Of a DNA stretch of 44,412 nucleotides, positions 39,066-44,412 are shown piece after piece. Every line of letters starts with the position of its first letter. The first letter of the stretch is position 1. A program made the position numbers and the translations under genes. Under the pieces are notes generated by a model. That model was given only the letters and a program-made list of their open reading frames with translations. It ran no database searches and was not told the origin of the DNA. Source of the stretch: a virus; the IMG/VR virus record IMGVR_UViG_3300023708_000986, positions 1-44,412 of that record, one strand, 5' to 3'.

Positions 39066-40601
39066 ATGGACGAAGAAGAAATCGCAAGGATTGCAGCGCA
39101 ACGGATCAAAGAGGAAAAGGCTAACGAGAAATCGTCAACGCCAACAGATTCTCATGTTCATCGTGAGGCGCAACGCAGAATTGAATCCGAGAGGGCTGCA
39201 CCAGCACCCGCGCCACGACCAACTCGTGAACAATGGATGTCGTACAACCCGGGCGGTGATTACGGTGCGGCCATGAGGGAGCGTGACGCAAATCCAATGA
39301 ACGTGGTGACGGAAGATTCAAGCGCATCGAACTTTGCCGAAACTCAAGCAAGGCTTGCAGAGGCGGCAAAAAGGCTGGAAGAAAAAAAGAGCAAGGAAGG
39401 TTCTGGCAGTAACATTGCTGGAACCTTGGGCGCTGCATACTCCGAAATTCCAGATGACTTGAAGCCATTGGTTTTGGGTGGTGCTGGTGTAGCCGCAGGA
39501 AAAGTTCTCAGAAGCACACTGCCTCAAGAGCACGTCATTGGCACGCCTGAATATCTGGACAAGCAGCAACAATACAAAACTCTGGTGAGAAGCGAAGACC
39601 CGGCATATCGTGCAGCCACACAGGCCTACAACACGATGGTTGGATCTGAGCAACAGCATTTTGATCAACAAAAAATGCTGGAGCAGCAGCGCCTTGCGGC
39701 TCAGTTGCAGCATGAGGCTCATCTCGATGAGTTGCGACGTGCTCAAGCTGCTCATGCCCACGCGCAGACACTGACATTCGAAGATGAAATGGCTCGTCGA
39801 TCAGGTGCTCCGACAACGACAAGTGCTCCTCAATTGACCTTCCAGCCTCGCGGTGGTGAAGGAAGCCAAAACTACGCTCTGAAGTTTGGTGCTGGTGAAG
39901 AAGAGGCTCGTCGAGTTCCCAGCATGTCTGTGATGCAGCAGCAAAACATCCCAGCACAGCAGCAGGCTTGGCAGAAAATTTCAAACATTGCACCCACCTT
40001 TGACGTTGTCAAGGAAAGCCCATTGATCCTTGGCACGGAGGGTCAGCAGGCTGTGCGTGAGCGCGTTGGTCAACAGCAACAACAAAAAACTCATGTCGAG
40101 ACCGAGCAAGAGCGACTCCGTCGTGAAATTGCACGTCGTAAGGCCGAGGCACAGATTCGTTTGGAAAATGCTCAAGAGACAGCAAGGTTAAGTGCAAGGG
40201 CTGCAGAGGCTGCAAACAAGGCTCATGCCGCCCATGTGGTTAAGCCACCAATTACGGCAGCCCATCAATCCGCTTATGAATCCACAAGGGATGCCTTGGC
40301 GGACATTCAGGAAAAAATTATTGAAGGCAAGCAGCACCCGTTGGCTCGTTTTGGCGCTAAGGTTGCTGGACGTTTCGTTCCGACTGCTGGCGCTGCTTTT
40401 GCTCCTCTTGAGGCTGAAGCTGCAAAGCGTGAGTGGGAAAACAAAAACTATGGCCGGGCAGCCATCCATGGCCTCGGAACTGTGGGTGCGTTGGCCCAAG
40501 CAACTGGCGTCCCCCTTTTGATGGGGGCTGGCGATATTGCACAGATTCCAGCCGCTGGATTGGCGGCATACGATCTTTTCAGCCGACCAACAAAAGACTG
40601 A
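39066..40601 (+). CDS. Large coiled-coil internal protein
   Basis: 511 aa, AAAGGCACG before the ATG. N- and C-terminal helical parts (EEEIARIAAQRIKEEKANEK; ERLRREIARRKAEAQIRLEN) surround Ala/Gln-rich stretches. A hydrophobic C-terminal region (AAIHGLGTVGALAQATGVPL, MGAGDIAQIPAAGLAAYD) could enter a membrane. Last gene of the rightward operon and a candidate ejection protein forming the trans-envelope channel. Its last 23 bases overlap a leftward micro-gene. Confidence 0.6.
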   Translation: MDEEEIARIAAQRIKEEKANEKSSTPTDSHVHREAQRRIESERAAPAPAPRPTREQWMSYNPGGDYGAAMRERDANPMNVVTEDSSASNFAETQARLAEAAKRLEEKKSKEGSGSNIAGTLGAAYSEIPDDLKPLVLGGAGVAAGKVLRSTLPQEHVIGTPEYLDKQQQYKTLVRSEDPAYRAATQAYNTMVGSEQQHFDQQKMLEQQRLAAQLQHEAHLDELRRAQAAHAHAQTLTFEDEMARRSGAPTTTSAPQLTFQPRGGEGSQNYALKFGAGEEEARRVPSMSVMQQQNIPAQQQAWQKISNIAPTFDVVKESPLILGTEGQQAVRERVGQQQQQKTHVETEQERLRREIARRKAEAQIRLENAQETARLSARAAEAANKAHAAHVVKPPITAAHQSAYESTRDALADIQEKIIEGKQHPLARFGAKVAGRFVPTAGAAFAPLEAEAAKREWENKNYGRAAIHGLGTVGALAQATGVPLLMGAGDIAQIPAAGLAAYDLFSRPTKD

Positions 40602-40656
40602 AAACGCATGCACCAACAAACCAAACCAAAATGCAAATTGCAAAATAACGCAACAT
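40579..40656 (-). CDS. 25-aa single-TM micro-protein
   Basis: Leftward frame with ATG at 40656, preceded on its strand by GGAGAA, and a stop at 40579. It reads MLRYFAICILVWFVGACVFS then LLLVG, essentially one transmembrane helix. It is the last supported frame of the leftward operon and overlaps the end of the rightward gene at 39066. The good ribosome site is the main support. Confidence 0.5.
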   Translation of the reverse strand: MLRYFAICILVWFVGACVFSLLLVG

Positions 40657-40718
40657 GATGTTCTCCTGATCACGACGGCTGTCTCCCCGCCGTGAACCCT
40701 GTAGGGGGTTGGTTCGCC

Positions 40719-40749
40719 CCCCCCACTCAAAAGGTGGGGGGTCTTTTTT
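40719..40749 (+). terminator. Terminator of the rightward operon
   Basis: CCCCCCAC (40719-40726) pairs with GTGGGGGG (40734-40741) around a seven-base loop, followed by TC and TTTTTT ending at 40749. It lies about 120 bases after the last rightward gene and marks the convergence with the leftward operon. On the opposite strand the loop-side T-run is absent, so it should stop rightward transcription mainly. From 40657 to 40748 I see no gene. Confidence 0.88.
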
Positions 40750-40820
40750 CATGAGGCCAGAATCATCCAGACCATCATTACAATGAAGATGATCGGGAAG
40801 ATGTTGAGAAGGCCCCTCAC
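40749..40820 (-). CDS. 23-aa single-TM micro-protein, GTG start
   Basis: GTG at 40820 overlaps the stop of the upstream gene (GTGA). The frame reads VRGLLNIFPIIFIVMMVWMI then LAS and stops at 40749. It is one hydrophobic helix. An AGGGG seven bases before the GTG may serve as ribosome site. Coupled position plus hydrophobic coding pattern support it; size limits certainty. Confidence 0.45.
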   Translation of the reverse strand: MRGLLNIFPIIFIVMMVWMILAS

Positions 40821-41050
40821 GCCTTGCCCCTGACCTGCTCGATTCGCTCGGCCACCAGATAGTTGACTGAGCGTGCCACGTCGACGCACTTGGCGCGTTC
40901 CTCCTTCTGGATGGCTGGTGTTGCAGCGGCCACAAATGCGTTGGCCAAGAGCACCAGATCGTCCTCAAGGAAGTTGTAGTTCTCTTCCAGCTTCACAGAG
41001 CGGAAGGCCTCACCCACTTGTTCGGGCGTCAGTTCAATTTTTTCGGTCAT
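40817..41050 (-). CDS. Small helical early protein
   Basis: 77 aa. Sequence (ELTPEQVGEAFRSVKLEENY, EDDLVLLANAFVAAATPAIQ, EERAKCVDVARSVNYLVAER) resembles a widespread family of short phage proteins that carry the 'LVLLANAF...KEERAKCV' pattern. ATGA-type overlap with the gene upstream. All-helical, no membrane segment. Function unknown. Confidence 0.75.
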   Translation of the reverse strand: MTEKIELTPEQVGEAFRSVKLEENYNFLEDDLVLLANAFVAAATPAIQKEERAKCVDVARSVNYLVAERIEQVRGKA

Positions 41051-41517
41051 ACGATTCCCCAGTCTTCACAAAGCATGTCGGATTGCGATGCAACCCAAGG
41101 CATGAACTGATCATCCACAGTTTTGATTCCCACCCATGGACGGCCATCTAGCAATTCCAGACCTCGCGTGGTCTCCCAGTGCGAGGCCGGGATCAAGTGC
41201 AGCCACATCCCCTTGCCATTCCAGCCCTTCCGAGCCACCTTGTGGCCCATTTTGAGCGCTTCCAAGGCCATGCTGAAGGTCAGGCAGTCTGCAGGCCTGT
41301 AGGCCTTCTCAAACACTTCCTTGGGCGACCACGAAATGTAGCCCTTGAAGTTGGGGTGATTGGCTTGGCCACCGTCAACGTACTCGACGAGGTACCCGGC
41401 GTCATCACCATTCTCGTCAGCAGGGAGTTCCCAGCCTCGGAGGATGTTGTACGCCGCACGGGTCATGTCGATGGCGTTGATCAGCTTGGTGCCGATATAC
41501 GGCTTCATGTCGCTCAT
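41047..41517 (-). CDS. DUF2829 (Tad2, anti-Thoeris-like) fusion protein
   Basis: 156 aa, GAGGA before the ATG. The C-terminal about 80 residues match DUF2829: CLTFSMALEALKMGHKVARK, GWNGKGMWLHLIPASHWE, PWVGIKTVDDQFMPWVASQS and DMLCEDWGIV. DUF2829 is the family of Tad2, an anti-defence protein that sequesters Thoeris signalling nucleotides. The N-terminal about 75 residues form another phage domain (IGTKLINAIDMTRAAYNILR, GDDAGYLVEYVDGGQANHPN, YISWSPKEVFEKAYRPAD), often seen next to DUF2829. Anti-defence activity is inferred from family membership and not shown here. Confidence 0.78.
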   Translation of the reverse strand: MSDMKPYIGTKLINAIDMTRAAYNILRGWELPADENGDDAGYLVEYVDGGQANHPNFKGYISWSPKEVFEKAYRPADCLTFSMALEALKMGHKVARKGWNGKGMWLHLIPASHWETTRGLELLDGRPWVGIKTVDDQFMPWVASQSDMLCEDWGIV

Positions 41518-41524
41518 GGTTTCC

Positions 41525-42448
41525 TCACTTCAGGTTAATAAATGGGGTGGATGATCCAGCCATAGTCTCTGGCAGCTTGCCATTCCATTTTTCAATGGCT
41601 TTGAGTTGCACGTAGGATGCGCCGCCTTGGCTATTGATCGCCTGAGTCTCGATCTGGATGGCTTTGGCACGGCCTTCAGCCTTGGCAATCTCTTGCTTGG
41701 CCTCGACCTCGATACGGGCCAGATCTTGCTCGGCCTTTAGCTTGGACTGAGTGGCCGTCACCTTTGCTTCGATGGCCTTTTGATACTCAGCACTGAAGCC
41801 AAAGTTGACCAAAGAAATGTCGCCAACAGTGATGCTGTATTTCATCAACTTGCTGTTCAATTCCTCGCGGATCTGCTGAGAGACTTGATCGCGTTTTGTG
41901 ATTAGCTCTTCGCTGGTGTAGTGCGCCGTCACAGCCTTGAACGATTCGTTCAGGATCGGCAATATCACACGGTCTTGCAGGTCAAGACCAAACTCTTTGT
42001 AGATGTGCGCAGCCTTCGTGCCGTCCAGTCGGTAGTTCACCACAATGTTGGTGTGAACTTGTTGGAGGTCACGAGTACCAGCACTGGCATTTTCCAGCTT
42101 TGTGGAGACCAGCCTCACTTCGACATTTTTGATCCCGGAAAACGGGTTCACGAAATGAAGGCCTTCAGTCAACGTCGTTTGATTGACCGTGCCAAACGTC
42201 ACTTGCACTCCGATGTGGCCAGCAGGAACGATGACGTAGGACTCTGTGAGGATGTACAGCGCCACAACAATGACGGAAACAATGCTTGCCATCTTTGTAT
42301 GGAACTTTGGAGCGGAAGGTGGCGTGGTACCACGCATTCTGGCTTTGCGTTCTGCATATCCGTAATTGTTTGCCTCATGGGCGTAGATTGCAGACGCAAC
42401 CCCAAATGGAATTGCGGCAAGAAAAATTGACAGAAAAATGATGATCAT
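41525..42448 (-). CDS. SPFH/prohibitin (Band 7) family protein
   Basis: 307 aa, GAGGTG before the ATG. Two N-terminal hydrophobic segments (MIIIFLSIFLAAIPFGVASA at 1-20; SIVSVIVVALYILTESYVIV at about 55-74) precede the Band 7 domain (VPAGHIGVQVTFGTVNQTTL, EGLHFVNPFSGIKNVEVRLV, VHTNIVVNYRLDGTKAAHIY, ILNESFKAVTAHYTSEELIT). A C-terminal helical oligomerisation tail follows (KLKAEQDLARIEVEAKQEIA, KAEGRAKAIQIETQA). Such proteins form large membrane rings or cages and control FtsH-type proteolysis in hosts. A phage copy may protect or modify the host membrane (inference). Confidence 0.85.
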   Translation of the reverse strand: MIIIFLSIFLAAIPFGVASAIYAHEANNYGYAERKARMRGTTPPSAPKFHTKMASIVSVIVVALYILTESYVIVPAGHIGVQVTFGTVNQTTLTEGLHFVNPFSGIKNVEVRLVSTKLENASAGTRDLQQVHTNIVVNYRLDGTKAAHIYKEFGLDLQDRVILPILNESFKAVTAHYTSEELITKRDQVSQQIREELNSKLMKYSITVGDISLVNFGFSAEYQKAIEAKVTATQSKLKAEQDLARIEVEAKQEIAKAEGRAKAIQIETQAINSQGGASYVQLKAIEKWNGKLPETMAGSSTPFINLK

Positions 42449-42457
42449 ATTGACACC

Positions 42458-42625
42458 TCAAAACATTCCAAACCAAACGCAAGTTCCGTGGATGCAGCCA
42501 ACGGGGAACACGATGGTCCCAATGAGCAACAGAATCCACTTGGCGCTGCTGATGCAGGTGACCACATGGGTGAGCCATGCAAGGCCCACCCACGCGACCA
42601 CGCTCAAACTGAGTAGGTCGCCCAT
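42458..42625 (-). CDS. 55-aa membrane protein
   Basis: ATG at 42625, eight bases after GGAGT on its strand, to a stop at 42458. It reads MGDLLSLSVVAWVGLAWLTH, then VVTCISSAKWILLLIGTIVF and PVGCIHGTCVWFGMF. Two hydrophobic segments with a short polar turn and four cysteines. I recognise this type (LSLxxxAWxxxAxLTHxxTC) from other phages. The frame lies between two good genes and just before the SPFH start. Role unknown. Confidence 0.68.
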   Translation of the reverse strand: MGDLLSLSVVAWVGLAWLTHVVTCISSAKWILLLIGTIVFPVGCIHGTCVWFGMF

Positions 42626-42628
42626 GGA

Positions 42629-42835
42629 TTACTCCACGCCGGGCAGTTCTTGCTGCTCGGGGTTCTTGTAGTTCTCCACAGTCACACCTGCGGTCATCAA
42701 CTCCACCAGATCAGTCTGGGACGCCACATGGGCGTGGATGGTGTTGTGTGCCACATGGGCAATTGCTTGGGACTTGGTGTTTGCGTTCACCAGACGGATG
42801 CCGCTAGGGCCACCAACTACATAAATACGTGCCAT
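42629..42835 (-). CDS. Small hypothetical protein
   Basis: 68 aa from the ATG at 42835, just behind the stop of the nuclease gene; the longer open frame would run into that gene. It reads MARIYVVGGPSGIRLVNANT, then KSQAIAHVAHNTIHAHVASQ and VELMTAGVTVENYKNPE. The 'RLVxAxxxxQAxxHVA...VASQxDLVELxxxGVxVE' pattern is frequent in small phage proteins that follow nuclease genes. Alpha/beta, cytoplasmic; function unknown. Confidence 0.75.
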   Translation of the reverse strand: MARIYVVGGPSGIRLVNANTKSQAIAHVAHNTIHAHVASQTDLVELMTAGVTVENYKNPEQQELPGVE

Positions 42836-42837
42836 GA

Positions 42838-43626
42838 TTAGACTCCAAAACGATTTTTCAATTTCCAAAAGGACAGCAAAGACTGGAACATGCTCCAGCC
42901 GCGCTGCAGGTCGTCTTCGCTCCATTCCTTGATCTTTACAAGACCGGGATGCGAAACGGAAGCAAAGACGTTTGCACACCGTGCATTGGGCATACCTACA
43001 CCCACTCGGTAGGAACTCAACTGCATGAGGTGTTCGTCATACGCCGGGACTTCATCGTCGGGGCCAAACTCTTTGGTTTTGGCGTCCAACATGATGCCCA
43101 CGGGCGCAGATTCATCAGGTCGGGTGAAGAGGTCAGTCTTCCCGCCAAAGCCCAGAGGATGGGCAAAAGACACTTCCGTCTCCCATTTCTGGAAGGGGTG
43201 CGTTTTGAAGTGATTGAAGATGGCCTCCTCGACTGCCTGAGCAATCTCGACGTGCTCCACATCACGTTTGCCCCCGTACCATGATTCGATGGATTCATGG
43301 ACTCGGGTGCCACGCTCTGCAGCGGCCTTGGCGGTGGCTTTGGAGTCCATCACCACACGGGCGATGAATTCCTTCTCCGACTCGCCATCGACGCGAGGAA
43401 GGGTGAGTGCTGCCAGCAGCAGTTGCTCATTCTTCCAGACGTCCAGACCGGGCTTTGCAGCCACTTTCATCACGGTGGTGACCGAGGGCACCAGATTCAG
43501 CTTTCGTGCGTCCCTGAGGGTCGTAGGACGGTCTGAGCCATCCTTGGCCTTCACGGTGTACTGAGGCTGGCCGTCGTCACCGCGATACCAGTGGACAGAT
43601 TCGGCTGCGCGAACAATGATGGTCAT
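42838..43626 (-). CDS. PD-(D/E)XK nuclease (RecB-like)
   Basis: 262 aa from the ATG at 43626 after AAGGAGAA. Motifs in order: LVPSVTTV at 46-53, GTRVHES with H110, FGGKTD with D165, IMLDAKT with D181-x-K183, and HLMQLSSY with Q202 and Y206. These are the H...D...DxK...QxxxY signatures of the RecB/Cas4-like branch of the superfamily, used by phage exonucleases for recombination and host-DNA turnover. Lying between SSB-like and other early genes suits a replication/recombination role. Strand preference cannot be judged. Confidence 0.82.
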   Translation of the reverse strand: MTIIVRAAESVHWYRGDDGQPQYTVKAKDGSDRPTTLRDARKLNLVPSVTTVMKVAAKPGLDVWKNEQLLLAALTLPRVDGESEKEFIARVVMDSKATAKAAAERGTRVHESIESWYGGKRDVEHVEIAQAVEEAIFNHFKTHPFQKWETEVSFAHPLGFGGKTDLFTRPDESAPVGIMLDAKTKEFGPDDEVPAYDEHLMQLSSYRVGVGMPNARCANVFASVSHPGLVKIKEWSEDDLQRGWSMFQSLLSFWKLKNRFGV

Positions 43627-43646
43627 TTGTTCTCCTTGAGTCAAGC

Positions 43647-44297
43647 CTAAAACGGAATGTCCGAGTCATCTTCATCCATCGCGGGGGCGGCTGGTGCTGC
43701 ACTTGCTTGCGCTGGTGCTTTGCCGTTCAGCTTTTCCCACTCGGGCGTGGCCATGATCTTTTTCTTCAGGTTGTCGCTGAAGGTGTTGAACATTTCCATG
43801 TCCGGTGTGTCCAACATGAACACCTCGTTCTTGTTCACAGCAGTGGGCAGGCCAGCTTGCTTGATCATGGACGGGACAGGGGTGATGCCGTTGACGTTGA
43901 CATAGGTCTTGCCGTCGTTGCCTTGCTTCTCGATCACGTTGAGCATGCACCATGCACCCAAGACGGTCTTGAGGTCAAAGCGGCGCATTTCCTCCTGCGA
44001 GAAGGGCTTGCCACGCCACGACTGAAGGTCAGCACGCAGGTTGGCTTTTTCGGCCCACGACAGGGTGTAGTTCTTGAACATGGCGAACGGGCGACCGTCC
44101 TTCATCTTCAGTGCGGCGCCGGAGTCATCAGAGCCATGGATTTCCCAGCCCAGCATGACTTTGCGCAGGTATTTGACTTGGCCAAGGTACTCAGACTTTT
44201 GCGTGCCCAGATCAATGATCCGGTAGCAGCGTGCCAAGTGCAGGCCCGGGGGTGTGGATTCGAAGGAACCACCTTTGTCTTCAACGTAAAAACTCAT
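43647..44297 (-). CDS. SSB-like replication protein
   Basis: 216 aa from the ATG at 44297 (GGAG upstream; TGATG overlap). The end DEDDSDIPF is the acidic D-D-IPF tip typical of single-stranded-DNA-binding proteins, preceded by an Ala/Pro-rich flexible linker. The body (HLARCYRIIDLGTQKSEYLG, KVMLGWEIHGSDDSGAALKM, FAMFKNYTLSWAEKANLRAD, AWCMLNVIEKQGNDGKTYVN) is the OB-like core of a phage family often paired with such nucleases. It should coat single-stranded DNA and recruit partners by its tail. The family assignment is from memory of pattern. Confidence 0.68.
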   Translation of the reverse strand: MSFYVEDKGGSFESTPPGLHLARCYRIIDLGTQKSEYLGQVKYLRKVMLGWEIHGSDDSGAALKMKDGRPFAMFKNYTLSWAEKANLRADLQSWRGKPFSQEEMRRFDLKTVLGAWCMLNVIEKQGNDGKTYVNVNGITPVPSMIKQAGLPTAVNKNEVFMLDTPDMEMFNTFSDNLKKKIMATPEWEKLNGKAPAQASAAPAAPAMDEDDSDIPF

Positions 44298-44389
44298 CAG
44301 AATCTCCAGATAAAAATGTCCATCAGGACAACAACAAGGCCAACGGCGCAAACGGTCAAAAGCACTTTGTCGTGCAAGTCGTAATCCAT
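44297..44389 (-). CDS. 30-aa single-TM micro-protein
   Basis: ATG at 44389, with AGGAG seven bases upstream on its strand, opening MDYDLHDKVLLTVCAVGLVV, then VLMDIFIWRF and a stop at 44297 that overlaps the next ATG (TGATG). One transmembrane helix with a charged N-terminus. The strong ribosome site and coupling to the SSB-like gene support it. First recognisable frame of the leftward operon in this window. Confidence 0.6.
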   Translation of the reverse strand: MDYDLHDKVLLTVCAVGLVVVLMDIFIWRF

Positions 44390-44412
44390 AACAGACTCCT
44401 AACAACGGCAAC

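Noticed and set aside
1-44412. tRNA genes, CRISPR arrays, insertion sequences, integrase or attachment sites
   Set aside because: No cloverleaf-like segments, regularly spaced repeats, transposase motifs or tyrosine/serine recombinase motifs were found by eye. A tRNA scan would be needed to be certain.

Overview
The window reads as a large part of a tailed double-stranded DNA phage genome (Caudoviricetes). It has the gene set of a short-tailed (podovirus-like) virion: terminase, portal, scaffold, capsid, SU10/P22-type adaptor, nozzle-like tail protein, fibres and several large internal (ejection-type) proteins. There is no tape measure, tail sheath or tail tube. Base composition is moderately GC-rich, starts have good Shine-Dalgarno sequences, and the protein flavour (DUF2591, Ea22-like AAPVQ linkers, DUF6321, DUF7936, DUF6447) matches environmental, probably freshwater, phages of Gram-negative hosts. 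A betaproteobacterial (Burkholderiales) host is my inference. The Rz/Rz1 spanin pair and a lipoprotein show that the host has an outer membrane. No integrase, tRNA, CRISPR array or insertion sequence was seen. No DNA polymerase, helicase or primase is present, so the window is probably not the whole genome.

Layout. (1) 1-5026, rightward: two near-identical promoter/leader elements (at 1 and 3074), each followed by a run of very small, mostly ATGA-overlapping accessory genes. Several are under 60 aa. One gene (2587-3041) is broken by a frameshift. (2) 5117-16912, rightward: packaging and head genes in the order small and large terminase, a 1003-aa polyvalent protein with a zinc-metalloprotease-like motif, portal, two tiny proteins, a GroES-like co-chaperonin, scaffold, a conserved unknown, a decoration-like protein and the major capsid protein. 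(3) 16982-22949: virion accessory proteins, including a striking His/Lys/Gly-repeat protein, an HNH endonuclease and a connector-like protein. (4) 22951-27120: tail fibres, one ending in an S74 intramolecular chaperone. (5) 27166-29870: lysis cassette (membrane proteins, holin candidate, Rz with embedded Rz1, GH19 endolysin). (6) 29902-40601: adaptor, nozzle-like protein and the large Ala/Gln-rich internal proteins. (7) 40579-44412, leftward: early/replication operon with an SSB-like protein, a PD-(D/E)XK nuclease, an SPFH/prohibitin homologue, a DUF2829 (Tad2, anti-Thoeris-like) fusion and four tiny membrane peptides. The late operon and this operon converge at a strong terminator near 40.72 kb.

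The most interesting signals are as follows. First, a family of seven near-perfect palindromes (GTGGAGTCSGACTCCAC) is scattered over the late region, both between and inside genes; one copy is built into a terminator. Second, a CCCAAAA slippery heptamer may join the 33971 and 35632 genes by -1 frameshifting. Third, there is a phage GroES, a Tad2-type fusion and an SPFH protein. Fourth, a short motif is shared by the portal and scaffold N-termini. Fifth, GG-containing motifs recur across many virion-region proteins. All functional names rest on motif and family recognition by eye; no database search was run.
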